The translations under genes and the position numbers were made by a program. The notes beneath the pieces were generated by a model. It was not told where the DNA came from. It saw only the letters and a program-made list of their open reading frames with translations, and ran no database searches. A stretch of DNA of 64,000 nucleotides. Origin: Ahaetulla prasina (taxonomy: Eukaryota > Chordata > Lepidosauria > Squamata > Colubridae). Below are positions 20,941 through 32,263 of this stretch, piece after piece; position 1 is the stretch's first letter; every line of letters begins with the position of its first letter. Location of the stretch: positions 216,859,300 to 216,923,299 of the forward strand of contig NC_080540.1 in the NCBI RefSeq assembly GCF_028640845.1, written 5' to 3'.

Positions 20941-21183
20941 TAATAAGAATTAGAATTGGGTATAGTAATTGGTAATTGGTAACAACCAATTGGTTGGTAA
21001 TCGGTAAATGGTAAAAACCCATTTTTCGACAGTTTATATGGTAAAATGGCAGAGCTTTAATTACATAGTTGCAGCCATCATCCTGATCTTTTTCGACTCC
21101 TTCTTCCTATGGACAACCCCAATTAAATGTATTATCATTAGTTACTCATACCAAGCTGCAACATGAGAGACGCAACTAATTCC

Positions 21184-21216
21184 AGGCAGTCCTCAACTTA
21201 TGACTGGTTGTTTGGT
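21184..21216 (+). mobile_element. Left end of TA-type MITE, cut by CR1
   Basis: CAGGCAGTCCTCAACTTATG matches the ends of the elements at 10215 and 17412, then stops where CR1 sequence begins. Confidence 0.6.
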
Positions 21217-21453
21217 GAGGGCAGGACAAGAAGCAATGGGTAGAAACTAATCAAGGAGAGAAGCAACCTAGAACTAACGAGTTAGAACTGACAGTTAGAA
21301 CAATTAATCAGTGGAACAACCTGCCTCCAGAAGTTGTAACTCCTCCAACACTGAAAGTTTTTAAGAAGAGATTGGATAACCATTTGTCTGAAATGCTATA
21401 TGATTTCCTGTCTAAGCAGGGGGTTGGACTAGAACATCTCCAAGATCCCTTCC
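21217..21453 (+). pseudogene. CR1 LINE ORF2 C-terminus and 3' end
   Basis: GGACAAGAAGCAATGGGTAG to CCAAGATCCCTTCCAGCTCT is the standard CR1 3' segment. It codes in part for the TIxQWNNLPPEVV-type end of ORF2 and then runs into (CTCTT)n. About 240 bp remain. Confidence 0.85.
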
Positions 21454-21526
21454 AGCTCTTCTCTTCTCTTCTCTTCTCTTCTCTTCTCTTCTCTTCTCTT
21501 CTCTTCTCTTCTCTTCTCTTCTCTTC
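21454..21526 (+). repeat. (CTCTT)n microsatellite on CR1 tail
   Basis: About 14 pentamer units directly continue the CR1 3' end TTCCAGCTCTT. Confidence 0.95.
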
Positions 21527-21697
21527 CTATTTTATTCACTGGAAGTTTTAATGGAACCCAAAAAGGATATTATGACCCATATTCAATCATCCAATGGCTG
21601 CCCCTCCAGTCATGTGATCACATTTTGGCCACTTTGCAACCAGCCAGTCTTTATAGCTGTTTGTACAACTTCTGGAGCCAAATTGTTCCACTGATTG

Positions 21698-22069
21698 TGT
21701 CAGGCCTGGAAACCATACTAGGCCATAGGTTTCCAGACGCTGCCACATTTCTCCCCTGAGGGGAAGAAGGGGGGCTGATGGGTATGGTAACATTCTTCAA
21801 GCGGTCAAGGTCGGATTGTGTTCGCATCTGCAGAAGGAGTGGCAAGAAGAGGTTTCGAATAAAGTGGAAGAACGTTGGACCATGTGACCGGCAAAGGGGT
21901 TGGGGGGGTGGGACTCTTGGGGTTTGTATAACTGGGAAAAGAATCTGGAAGTTTCAGTTTTGGAATTTCACTCATCATGTGCCAGTTTCCTTATGCTAGT
22001 AAAGAACTTTGAAAGACAACGGATTCAGAGTTTTTTTTATGCAGAAGAGGTTTTTCTGGAACCTTGACA
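21698..22069. mobile_element. Probable solo LTR (TGTCAGG...TTGACA)
   Basis: It starts TGTCAGGCCTGGAAACC and ends AACCTTGACA, so it has TG...CA ends. A polyadenylation-like CGAATAAAG lies at about 21857. Immediate flanks GATTG and TTATT do not form a convincing duplication. It could be an old LTR or a fragment of another element. Confidence 0.5.
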
Positions 22070-22111
22070 TTATTCCAAAACTGAAACTTCCAGATAAGCA
22101 CAACAAGCACT

Positions 22112-22330
22112 TCCGGATTGTTCTAACTGTCAGGAAGTTTCTCCTTAGTTCTAGGTTGGATCACTTTTTGATCAGTTTCCATCCATTGCTTCTTGACCTG
22201 CCTTCAGATGCTTTGGATAGTAGCCATTAGAGGCTAAATCAATATTGTTGTATACATGATGTACAATGACAATAAAGACTATTATTATTCTGGAGAATAG
22301 ATTGACTCCCTCTTTGTTTTAGTTCTTAGC
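22112..22330 (-). mobile_element. CR1 fragment (minus) split by a LINE tail
   Basis: GTCAGGAAGTTTCTCCTTAG to CTTCAGATGCTTTGGATAG and then TGGAGAATAGATTGACTCCC are adjoining parts of CR1. Between them, at about 22216-22288, is a short insert ending TGACAATAAAGACTATTATT, a LINE 3' end of the type at 26360. Confidence 0.75.
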
Positions 22331-23094
22331 CATGCATTGGATCACACTGCTGCGTCCTAGAGCAGCTGTAGTTCAAATATCTGGCACTATCCAAGAGACT
22401 TCTAAGAAGGCAATAGTGTTCCCCCTTTTCTCTGCAGAGTAGCGTCAGAGTCATTTAGGGCACATTTGTTGCTGGGATTCAATTTCCATTTTAGTTCTAC
22501 AATTCACCTTTCAAACAACTGTATCCAATATAGAAGTTATTGGCAGCTCTCAAGCTTCCTCAATATCTCTCTTTCATTTTGCACTAGAAGGAAACTTTGC
22601 ATCCGTAATCATTTCCAATCAAGCTTACAAGGGCTTGTTCACCAGATTTCCAATAGATAGTCTTGGGTGTTATAAACCTCGCCAGCAGCACTGTAGCTGA
22701 GATCCTTCATGGCACACAAAAAGCAGTGTTTTGCAACAATACCTGTTTCATATTAGGCTTTCCCCCACCTCTCCCCATATTTTCTAATTAAAGACTCCAA
22801 TACAAGCAGCCAAAAATAATGGCCATATTAAACATGGCATAAATACAGAGATGTGGAACCAACCAGGTGTCAAAAGGATTGAATGAGTTTATGAACTAAC
22901 TAGCAAGACCATGCCAGGAGCATTTCCCAGCTAATAGAGGAGAAGTTGGCTCTTTAGCATCACTAAGTGCCTGCACTTTTGAAAGATTCAAATTATTTCA
23001 AACAGAAAAGAAAATGTGGCTACCATTTTGATTGATTCAGCCCTCCAAACACCTGTTTTTTTTAAAAGTAAATTTGTTTAGGACTACTGTAAAG
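22331..23094. other. Unassigned sequence
   Basis: About 760 bp without a recognised repeat or coding signal. Confidence 0.35.
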
Positions 23095-23104
23095 AAACCT
23101 CACT

Positions 23105-23461
23105 CAGGGCTAAGTGGCTCAGTGGCTAAGATGCTGAGCTTGTTGATCGAAAGGTTGGCAGTTCAGCGGTTTGAATCCCTAGTGCTGCGTAACGGGGTGA
23201 GCTCCTGTTACTTGTCCCACCTTCTGCCAATCTAGCAGTTTGAAAGCATGTAAAAAATGCAAGTAGAAAAATAGGGACCGCCTTTGGTGGGAAGGTAACA
23301 GCGTTCCGTGCGACTTTGGCATTTAGTCATGCCAGCCACATGGCCACAGAGATGTCTTTGGACAGCGCTGGCTCTTCGACTTTGAAACGGAGATGAACAC
23401 CACCTCCTAGAGTCGGGAATGACTAGCACATATGTGTGAGGGGAACCTTTACCTTTTAAAT
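23105..23461 (+). mobile_element. Sauria SINE with 10-bp target duplication
   Basis: tRNA-like head (GGCTAAGTGGCTCAGTGGCT), middle TAGAAAAATAGGGACCGCCT, and 3' end GACTAGCACATATGTG... ending GGGGAACCTTTACCTTT: the Sauria SINE structure with a BovB-like tail. Flanking AAACCTCACT is present at 23095-23104 and 23462-23471. Confidence 0.95.
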
Positions 23462-23471
23462 AAACCTCACT

Positions 23472-24320
23472 GAAATCTCCATGGTTTAAACACATCAGTC
23501 CCTGTTAACTGTGTCTCATTCTTTAAACAAACATGTCTCTGAGAATCCACCCATTGCAACTTACCAGTAAAAATGCCACATTTCTAAAAAGGTCAACATT
23601 TGATTAGTTTCCCCACTTTTGTGATTCTGTTTTTTTCTCCTTTGTGTTCTTTAATTAAGGGCTAATATAGAGATGAATTTCACAGCCTGATTTGGAGAAA
23701 CAGGACAATTCTGAGCAATTCTGAGCAAAATCTAATCGCTATTAACTTGCTATTAAATTTTGCAGGTTCTATTAATTTTAGACTCTTCTTATCAACTGCA
23801 ACACAGACAAACGTATCCTATTCATTTCACTGAATTGAATTGGCCACAACCTCGGGAAGATGGCAGGAGATGGGGGGAATGCACTACAACTCCAGGCAAT
23901 CTATCAGATGTTATCCCAAAGGCGTTCCAAACCATGACCTGGATGACTGAGAATCTCCATAGACATCAAATATTGCAACAGAAATGTGATGCACCCTGAC
24001 ATTATTATCCAATATAAATGAGAATTCAAAACCCAGGCTTTAACCTTGGACTCCTGAAAGCTAATCTCTACTTTCCAATATTATGGTCATACAAAGCCTC
24101 TATTTTTTTCTAGGAAGTGGTGCTAGGAAGAAGGATGTTTGAAGCAAACCTTATCCTGGTTTGTTGCAGCATACAATATGAAGACAGGAACTGGGCCTGG
24201 CAATTTGGTTGTTAAGCAAAGAAGTTGCTAAGTCTGAAATCATGTGACTGTGCTTAAGATTTTACTTCAGCTTTTCTTTGCTTGATGCTTTATAATATGG
24301 GAACTAATTATCGACAGACA
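23472..24320. other. Unassigned sequence
   Basis: No recognised gene or repeat, apart from a possible old fragment of the TA-type MITE near 24205-24265. Confidence 0.35.
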
Positions 24321-24328
24321 GCTTAGAT

Positions 24329-24638
24329 CAGGGGTCTGCAACCTTAAACACTCGAAGAGCCATTTGGACCCATTCTCCACAGAAAAGAAAACACTTGACT
24401 ATTTCTTGAGGGGCCACAAAACTAGCATATGTAGTTGAATTAAATGTTCTGTTTTCTTCTGTTTTCTTTTCTTGGATTTATCCATGGTTGGCCTACTGGA
24501 GGTTGAAAAGCTCAATAAATCACGTGCCGGTGGGTGTCACTCATTGGTGGTTGTGATGCATATTTGAGTAACAGGGAGCTGCAGCAGAGGGTTGAAAAAG
24601 CCACATGTGGCTCCAGAGCTGCAGGTTGCTGACCCCTG
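24329..24638. mobile_element. hAT MITE (CAGGGGTCTGCAACC type)
   Basis: Ends CAGGGGTCTGCAACC and GGTTGCTGACCCCTG. Flanks GCTTAGAT (24321-24328) and GACTAGAT (24639-24646) match 6/8. The right flank is continuous with a GATA array. Confidence 0.85.
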
Positions 24639-24642
24639 GACT

Positions 24643-24716
24643 AGATAGATAGATAGATAAATAGATAGATAGGTGGGTGGGTAGTGGATGGATGGATGGG
24701 TGGATGGATGGATGGC
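24643..24716 (+). repeat. (GATA)n then (GGTG/GATG)n microsatellite
   Basis: GATA units to about 24672, then GGTG and GATG units. The array starts within the target duplication of the adjoining hAT element. Confidence 0.9.
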
Positions 24717-25366
24717 TATTTCTGCCAGAGGAAAGTAGAAATGAGGAAACATCTCATAGTCTCACTCCAATTTCATAGAAATTGGGAATCTTCCAGTGGC
24801 ATTTACCAAAGAGTGGAGACCCCTGGGTCTCATGTATTGTAATAGTTCTTCTGGCAAACAGTTCCAGTAGTAGATGTGTACTTTAATCACAGGAGTGCCA
24901 AAGCACTGCTAGTTGAATGCACATAACACCTTCTTGTTCTTGTATTTGTGTAATTCTTTCCTCAGGTTTCATACTCAAACAACTACAACGGAAGTAGGCT
25001 CAGAGGCCATTAAACCAAATGAACACATGTATACTATCCATCAATATAACAGTTTGATAGAGGACCTAATAAAGGCGTACACCCTGGGAATACTGCAATA
25101 AAAATAACAAAATAATGCTGTATTATTTGGCTTAAAATTTCTAAAAGCTCCAGTATTCAATTACTCTTCCTCTCTCAGGCTCAGCACTCAGGTATATTTC
25201 CTACAAGAACTTTCCAAAAAGGAACTTTCTAGCCAAACCTTCTCCAATGAAACCAATGAAAAAAAAAGCTTGCATCCTATTCCTCACTGTGGAGATATAA
25301 AGAAAAGATATATCGCAATAAAGAGAAGTCCCGACCTATGCTGTAAAAGGACTAACCATTGAGACA
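24717..25366. other. Unassigned sequence
   Basis: Nothing recognised. Confidence 0.35.
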
Positions 25367-25374
25367 ATATATAG

Positions 25375-25881
25375 CAGTGGTAGTCAACCTGGTCCCTACC
25401 GTCCACTAGTGGGCATTCCAGCTTTCATGGTGGGCGGTAGGGGTTTTGTCCGATACTGAAGCACTTTCCCTTTTTTAAATTTAATTGACTTTTTAAAAAA
25501 TTTTCATAGCATTACTTAAAAACATTTTAATTAGGTTTTCATAAAATTCCCCGTGACAATTTAAATTTCTGAAAATATACTATTTGTATCGCCCGTGCAT
25601 AAGTTCACGTTACATAAGTGAAACTAAATGATGCTATAGTTTTGCAAACAAAAGAGCCTCGTCCCAGAATAGCTCGCACATCTCCCGCCACACCACCCAG
25701 CTGTAACAGACAAGCAGAGCTGGTAGCCGGCGCCCCCCCCAACCCCCAACACAATCCACAATGCACGAGAGGCATGCGCAGATGACAATACACAGCGCAT
25801 TACTGTGCGGGTGGTTAAATTTTTTTACTACTAACAGAGATACAAAAGTGGGCGGTAGGTATAAAAAGGTTGACTACCCCG
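25375..25881. mobile_element. hAT MITE (CAGTGGTAGTCAACC type)
   Basis: Ends CAGTGGTAGTCAACCTGG and AGGTTGACTACCCCG, with subterminal inverted TGGGCGGTAG blocks. Flanks ATATATAG (25367-25374) and ATATACAG (25882-25889) match 7/8. No transposase frame. Confidence 0.9.
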
Positions 25882-26128
25882 ATATACAGCATCCATTTGG
25901 TAAAGACATAAGACTTTGTGCCGTTTATAAATATATCATTCGCTCGAGCAGGGGTCTGCCTGAAGCTTTGTCAAAGCTATGAAAGCAAGGGTAAGTTGTC
26001 ATGCCACAAAGTCCAAATTTTGGGGTATACAGTATGTGCAACATTATGATGTGTGTAAAAAAGGGGCAGGGCTTGTATCTTGAAAATGCAGTTTCTTTTG
26101 CCATTCTAATTCACTTATCCCCTTGACT

Positions 26129-26324
26129 CAGCAGTGAAATCCGGCTGGATCTATTCAACTCATGCAAACCAATAGCACTGGTGGGAGGCTCTGCCCACCC
26201 ACCGGGATGTCATTTTTGACCCTCTGCGCATATGCAGAAGAGGCGTGTGCGAGCGTAGCAAGTGAGGATACATGCACGCTCACACTTCCGAACCGGTAGC
26301 GAAGGTAAGTACATTTCACTGCTG
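26129..26324. mobile_element. Short hAT MITE (CAGCAGTGAAATCC type)
   Basis: Ends CAGCAGTGAAAT and ATTTCACTGCTG. Flanks CCTTGACT (26121-26128) and CCTTGACC (26325-26332) match 7/8. The interior CTGCCCACCCACCGGGATGT and CTGCGCATATGCAGAAG blocks tie it to 4836, 15524 and 38108. Confidence 0.9.
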
Positions 26325-26359
26325 CCTTGACCTGTGTCATATGTAGGTATATGCATAAT

Positions 26360-26873
26360 TTTGTATTTATTTATTTGTATATTTTGTCATGGTTATATAA
26401 TGTATAAAGGGGATGCGGTGGCTTAGTGGGTAAGATGCTGAGCTTGTCGATCGAAAGGTCGGCAGTTCAGCAGTTTGAATCCCTAGTGAGCTCCCGTTAC
26501 GAATGAGCTCCCATGACTTGTCCCAGCTTCTGCCAACCTAGCAGTGCAAAAGCACGCAAAAAATGCAAGTAGAAAAATAGGGACCACCTTTGATGGGAAG
26601 GTAACAGCATTCCGTGCGCCTTTGGTGTTTAGTCATGCTGGCCACAAGACCACAGAGAGGTCTTTAGATAGCACTGGCTCCTTGGCTTTGAAATGGAGAT
26701 GACCACCGCCCCCTAGAGTTGGGAACGACTAGCACATATGTGCGAGGGGAACCTTTACCTTTACCTATATAATGTATATTGGAGGTGGTGTCCTTTTGAA
26801 AGCTGTATGCAACAAAAATTTCATTTTAATGAATGCCAATTAGTGTACATTCAAAGTGACAATAAAGTTTATT
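26360..26873 (+). mobile_element. L3/CR1-like LINE 3' UTR, split by a Sauria SINE
   Basis: The 3' part (26779-26873) reads AAATTTCATTTTAATGAATG and AAAGTGACAATAAAGTTTAT before an (ATTCT)n array; the 5' part lies before 26407. It is a different subfamily from the 6865 type. Confidence 0.7.
26407..26765 (+). mobile_element. Sauria SINE with 13-bp target duplication
   Basis: Full-length structure, with head GTGGCTTAGTGGGTAAGATG and tail GAGGGGAACCTTTACCTTTA. The duplication TATATAATGTATA is perfect at 26394-26406 and 26766-26778. It is inserted into a LINE 3' UTR. Confidence 0.95.
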
Positions 26874-26916
26874 CTGTTCTATTCTATTCTATTCTATTCT
26901 ATTCTATTCTATTCTG
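26874..26916 (+). repeat. (ATTCT)n microsatellite on LINE tail
   Basis: About 8 pentamer units directly follow AATAAAGTTTATTCTG. Confidence 0.95.
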
Positions 26917-26940
26917 CAGTCACTACTGTGGTGGAATGTA

Positions 26941-27350
26941 TAGGTAGTTCTCTCCTTACAACTGTTCGTTTAGTGACCGTTCAAAGTTACAACGACAGTG
27001 AAAAAAAGTGAGTTATGAGCATTTTTCACACTTACCACCATTGCAGCAGGCCCTCGGTCACATGATCCAAATTCATCCACTAGGCAACTGATGCAAATTT
27101 ATGACAGTTGTGGTGCCCTGGGGTCATGTCATCCCCCTTTTGCGACCTTCTGACAGGCAAAGTCAATGGAGAAGCCAGATTCACTTAACAGCCGTGTTAC
27201 TAACTTTACCTCAGCTGCCATGATTCATTTAACAACTGGGGCAAGAAAGGTGGTAAAACGGGGCAAAACTCATTTAACAAATGCCTCATTTAGCATCAAT
27301 TTTAAGATACATTTTGGGCTCCATAGTGGTCGTAAGTTGAGGACCACATG
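26941..27350. mobile_element. TA-flanked MITE (TAGGTAGTTCTC type)
   Basis: Ends TAGGTAGTTCTC and GAGGACCACATG, flanked by TA at 26939-26940 and 27351-27352. Same family as 10215. Two base pairs separate it from the duplication of the next element. Confidence 0.8.
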
Positions 27351-27360
27351 TAGTCCAGAG

Positions 27361-27619
27361 CAGGGGTCTCCAACCTTGGCGACTTTAAGCCTGGTGGACT
27401 TCAACTGGCTTGATGTTAAAAAAATTTAATTTGCTTTTATGGGCTTTAAATTTTTGTAAATTTTATAGGGTGTTATTGTATTTTAAATTTTTGGCCAATT
27501 GAATTAAGTTTTTTTTTAAGGGGTTGTTCTTAATATTATATGTATTGTTCTTTTTGTATTTTATTTTGGCTGTGCACCGCCCTGAGTCCTTCGGGAGAAG
27601 GGCGATATACAAATTAAAA

Positions 27620-27706
<87 letters not shown>

Positions 27707-27792
27707 CCAGAATTCCTCAGCCAGCTTTGCTGGCTGGGAATCTGAGAGTTGAAGTCTGCCAGGTTTAAAGTTGCCTAGGTTGGAGAGCCTTG
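27361..27792. mobile_element. hAT MITE (CAGGGGTCTCC type) split by an L2-like tail
   Basis: Outer ends CAGGGGTCTCCAACC and GGTTGGAGAGCCTTG, with perfect GTCCAGAG at 27353-27360 and 27793-27800. The middle (about 27411-27702) is a foreign insert. Confidence 0.9.
27411..27702 (+). mobile_element. L2-like LINE 3' end with expanded (ATT)n tail
   Basis: Contains CCGCCCTGAGTCCTTCGGGA followed by GAAGGGCG, the L2-like 3' stem-loop, then ATACAAATTAAAAT and about 27 ATT units (27621-27702). AACT bordering both sides may be the target duplication. Confidence 0.8.
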
Positions 27793-28034
27793 GTCCAGAG
27801 TCACAAAAAGGAGGGGGTCTTTCTCAAAGAGAAATCTTGGATATATAGAAAGAGAACAAAAGGCAGACACCCCTTTCCAATTTTTCACAGGGTATACATG
27901 AGTTTGGTCTAATGGTTAAGGCTCTAGGATAGAAAGCCAGAGATGAGTGAAATAGAATTGTGAGCTCCCACCTGAGGTGGGACTGAAGTTGTCCCACCTC
28001 AGCCATGAAACCCTGGTGGGTAACTGGGCCAAGT

Positions 28035-28293
28035 CAGAGGTGGGTTTCAGCCAGTTCTGACCAGTTCTGGAGAACGGGTGGCAGAAATTTTGAGTAGTCA
28101 GGAGATCCGGTAAATACCACCTTTCACTGGCCCTGCCTCCATCTATTCTCTGTCTCCCGAGTCCCAGCTGATCGGGAGCAAATGGAGATTTTGCAATATC
28201 TTTCCCTTACCAAGCCACACCCACCAAGCCATGCCACACCCATCAAGTCACACCCACAGAACCGGTAGTAAAAAAATTTGAATCTTGCCACTG
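28035..28293. mobile_element. hAT MITE (GGTGGGTTTCAG/ACCGGT type)
   Basis: Ends CAGAGGTGGGTTTCAG and GAATCTTGCCACTG. Flanks GGCCAAGT (28027-28034) and GGCCACAT (28294-28301) match 6/8. One 42-bp-type unit. Confidence 0.8.
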
Positions 28294-28301
28294 GGCCACA
28301 T

Positions 28302-29390
28302 CACTCTCTTTCTGCCAAACTCATCTCACAGGATAGTTGTTCTGGGGAAACTAGAAAGAGGAAAGTATGTTGGATATATTCACTGCCTTGAGTTATTTGT
28401 ATAACTAATAAAGGCAGGATAAAATATAAAGAAAGAAATATCTAATAATTATGCAGATTAGTGCTTTAGTCTGTGAAGATTTTTGTCTATAGGCGAGCAA
28501 CAATAAAGAAACTATTCCAAAGTAACTCCTTGTGGTTTTTCTTGGTTCTTTGAGTCTGACAACTACTGTGCTCCTGCCCAGAATATAAAATTCAGCTTTT
28601 CTCAGCTAGGCCTCATCCTGACAGCAAGAACTGGAGAATGAAGAAGCACTTCATGCAGTTCAGTCTGCTGCTATTTCTTCTATAATTCAGTGGAAATATC
28701 ATTTTTTTTCCTTCTCAATTTTCATTCAATTGTTTCCAAATTTATTTCGAAGAAAAAGGGGGAAATTCTCCTGGGTGCACATTTATTTATTTCTATGTGC
28801 AGTCAAGATGCATATGTGCATGTCTTCTTTCACTATGGAAACATTGTCATTGCAAAAGGAAAATCTTGCCCTTGAGAAATTGTTTAGGGATTTCTCATTT
28901 TCCTGGAGATTGCCCACCCAATTTTCCTGCTCACAAATTTGAGAGTGAGCTTAGACTATTTTAAAAAAAAAAATCAAAAGTAAACACCCAATCCTGTGAT
29001 GTTACATTAATTTGGCTTAACAGTGCTTGAGGTCCTAGAATTGGGGTTATAAATGGAAATTGAGAATCCATCACAAATTTTATGTAGGGCATCATTAATT
29101 CTCTAGGATAACCCGGAGAATCAATCTTCAGCTAATTGGTAGTGCTGTGTAATACAATTGGGAGATTTAGTAAAGAGCCAAGGACTGTGTACAGAAATAG
29201 GGAAGGGGGCTGTCACTCATGTATTCAAGGTCCATACCAACTCATTGGATGTATCAGCCTCCAAGACACTTGGAAACTGATGACCTAACTTGTGTTTGTT
29301 TGCTTTTTAAAAAAACAAAAACAAAACCTGAACTTATAGAAAGTTTACAAATACAAAACAGACTTTTGGGAAATGTATGTGTATATACAT
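28302..29390. other. Unassigned sequence
   Basis: About 1.1 kb with no confident assignment. A piece ending GAGTCTGACA near 28560, with an upstream AATAAAG, could be an LTR remnant but has no identifiable start. Confidence 0.3.
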
Positions 29391-29398
29391 GTATATAT

Positions 29399-29673
29399 CA
29401 GAGGTGGTATTCAGCAGGTTCTAACCAGTTCTGGAGAACCGGTAGCGAAAATTTTGAGTAGTTCGAAGAACCGGTAAATACCACCTCTGACCGCCACCGC
29501 CCCCATCTATTCTCTGCCTCCCGAGTCCCAGCTGATTGGGAGGAAATGGGGATTTTGCAGTAACCTTCCCCTGGAGTGGAAGGGAATGGAGATTTTACAG
29601 TATCCTTCCTCTGCCACGCCCACCAAGCCACACCCACAGAACCGATGGTAAAAAAAATTGAATCCTACCACTG
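29399..29673. mobile_element. hAT MITE (same family), perfect 8-bp duplication
   Basis: Ends CAGAGGTGGTATTCAG and GAATCCTACCACTG, flanked by GTATATAT (29391-29398, 29674-29681). Two internal GATTTTGCAGT or GATTTTACAGT units. Confidence 0.95.
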
Positions 29674-29728
29674 GTATATATGTGTATATATTTGTGTGTA
29701 TGCATATATGCATATGTGTACATACACA

Positions 29729-29759
<31 letters not shown>

Positions 29760-29770
29760 CATACAGTATG
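29674..29770 (+). repeat. TA/TG-rich microsatellite cluster
   Basis: TATATGTGTATATA, then (GT)n at 29730-29747, then (ATGT)n. Confidence 0.9.
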
Positions 29771-30737
29771 TGGGGATATGTGGATGTGCGTGTGGAAAAT
29801 AAAAGGAAATCTCACATGATGATTTCAGGTTGGCTTAGCAGATTTGGATGGCCCAAAATCAAATACAGACGATCAAAAAAAAAAAATAGAAACAGAAAAT
29901 AATTGTGGTGCTCTAGATTTTTGCAGCTTGGATATGATCGTCGCAGGATCAGGTGGCTGAGTATTGACTACTATTAGCTGTAGAGGGATTAAGTTGCACT
30001 ATTGTGCTACAAAGTTCTATAGCTATACAGAAAGAAGAGGGGCAGTTTTGATCCAAAGCTCTCAGCTTATAGCACACATGTCCATTTCTGCAAAATGCAC
30101 TCATTTTACCAGGATCTATACAGGGGATGCCTCTCACACCATCACACCCTACTCCTATCTTTCTAAACAGTTTTACTGGATGAAGCACAAGTAGAAGGCT
30201 GGCTTTTAAATTGATAGTTCTGGAATGGAAAATTGTGAGTAAAATAGAAATAGCTATGCAATCTACTTAATTTGAATGCAGAGGTTCTGAGCAGTTCAAG
30301 CAGCTAATAAAGAGACAGGAAAGAAATACCATTTGCAGCAATTTTGAAGGAGGAGGGGAGAAAAACAGGAACCTTTACAAATAGCTCTGAGTTTATATCT
30401 AGCCAAGCAAATAGGAAGGCAGCGGCAGATAATAATGTGATTACTTTGGTAATGATATGCATTAGATACATTATGGGAAACAATAATACTCCCCACTGAA
30501 TGCAGTCAATCCAGTTATTGATTTTTCTTAATGGTAAAAGCCCTATTCCAAAACTGAAAAGAGATATCCTTTATTTATTCTCCTTCCCTTGCAAGACCCA
30601 TCTCCACAGACCCTTTGAGGCACAGTAGTATGCAGAAATAATGGAGTAATGTATATCTAATCTGACACCTACTGGGCCAGGCTAATGCTTCAGATAAAAA
30701 CTGCTTGGATTGCTATTGCTGTTGAAACAGAATACAT
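29771..30737. other. Unassigned sequence
   Basis: Nothing recognised. Confidence 0.35.
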
Positions 30738-30947
30738 GAAGAGGAAAGAGAAGAAAAAAAAGAGAAAGAAAGAAAGAAGAGAGAGAGAGAGAGAGAGAAA
30801 GAAAAAAAAGGAAGGAAGGAAGGAAGGAAGGAAGGAAGGAAGGAAGGAAGGAAGGAAGGAAGGAAGGAAGGAAGGAAGGAAGGAAGGAAGGAAGATGAAG
30901 GAAGGAAGATGGAGGGAGGGAGGGAAGGAAGGAAGGAGGGAGGGAAG
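30738..30947 (+). repeat. Polypurine tract with (GGAA)n
   Basis: 30738-30895 contains only A and G (158 bp), including about 21 GGAA units, then GGAG/GGAA-rich sequence to 30947. Long frames read from both strands here are simple-repeat translations. Confidence 0.95.
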
Positions 30948-31800
30948 AAATCCCTTTGAAAGGTTGAACTTCGTTTATGTTGCTTTCCAGATTTTTTTTT
31001 GTACGAATCCTTTTGCAAATTTTTCTCATACTCAATGTATATTTTTCTCCCTGGGATTTCTTAGGTTACCTCCTGAATATCTGATGGGTTAATCAGATGT
31101 TTCTTCCATTTTTATCCTGTTCTTATCGATACTTTCTGGATCTCAACTGAGAGTTAAATGCAGCTATTATTCCACTTTTATTAGAAATCCTCTTTTTCTT
31201 ACAGCCTAACCTCAAGAGGCAACAAAACGTTAATACTCTCAATATTCTAAGTCCAGAATGCCCACACTCCCAACATGCAAACAAGCCTTTCTAATTAGAG
31301 AGAAAGTATGGATCAGCTTTAGGCCTCTACACATCAGCCCATTCAGATTTAAGATTCAAAGAAGTAAGGATTTAACTCAAGTTTCTGATTTGAGAATAAG
31401 TGGTAATCTGACTTCTCTATAGACTATAATGGAGAAATGTTAATCAATCTTAAGGGGGTTCGATTTGGGTAGAATACAGTAAGACAACCCTTTTAGAGAA
31501 CTTTGAAGGCAATTCTAGATTGCAGCTGAAACTGCTTTTCATCCAGCTGTTTATTAGGCAGATTCACACTTCCTGCTTGTCCCCTCCCCAATCCATATAT
31601 ATCAGTCAGTACTTTCTGAGTGCGGAAACATGATGGCACCTATTTCCCACTTCCAGCCTTTTGCAGATCTAACCAATACCTACATTTTCCAGCTGTGGTT
31701 CAAAAGCACTGTTTTCCAACCCAAGCCTTGGTCTCTGGTGCTTTATTTCATTCTAGTAGTGGTCTCAGGTATGATTGACTGCAATACCTGGCATTCGCCC
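30948..31800. other. Unassigned sequence
   Basis: No exon or transposon ends recognised. Confidence 0.35.
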
Positions 31801-32020
31801 TAGTGGTGAAATTCAATTTTTTTTAACTACCAGTTAAAAGCATGGCTTGGTAGGCGGGGTGTGGCTTGGCGGGCATGGCAGGGGAAGGATATTGCAAAAT
31901 CTCCATTCCCTCCTCACTCTGGGGCCAGCCAGAGGTGGTATTTGCCGGTTCTTTGAACTACTCAAAATTTCCGCTACCGATTGTCCAGAACCTGTCAGAA
32001 CCTGCTGGATTTCACCCCTG
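31801..32020. mobile_element. hAT MITE (GGTGAAATTC/ACCGGT type), no clear duplication
   Basis: Ends TAGTGGTGAAATTC and GGATTTCACCCCTG with family-typical interior (one ATATTGCAAAATCTCCAT unit). Flanks ATTCGCCC and CCCTGCCC match only 4/8. Confidence 0.75.
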
Positions 32021-32113
32021 CCCTGCCCTCTTCCCAGTAATTGGTCACTATCCTTTGTGGCTACATGATCCTGGTTGCTGCGTAGTTATGTTCCCTCTTC
32101 ATTGACAATGGCT

Positions 32114-32114
<1 letters not shown>

Positions 32115-32163
<49 letters not shown>
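32115..32163 (+). repeat. (GT)n microsatellite
   Basis: About 23 uninterrupted GT units. Confidence 0.95.
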
Positions 32164-32167
<4 letters not shown>

Positions 32168-32263
32168 GTTTTAAATAAGTTTGCAGCTGATACAACCATG
32201 GCCTATTACATCAACAATTACTATCTCCAGCCTAGAAACTCACAGTCATTTCAGCCCTTATAT

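Noticed and set aside
21693..22074. 5-bp target duplication for the TGTCAGG...TTGACA element
   Set aside because: GATTG and TTATT do not match convincingly; the LTR call was kept at moderate confidence without a duplication claim.
30682..31092. Frames of 100-135 codons on both strands (Lys/Glu/Arg-rich or Ser/Leu/Pro-rich)
   Set aside because: They come from the polypurine (GGAA)n tract; both strands are open only because the repeat lacks stop codons.
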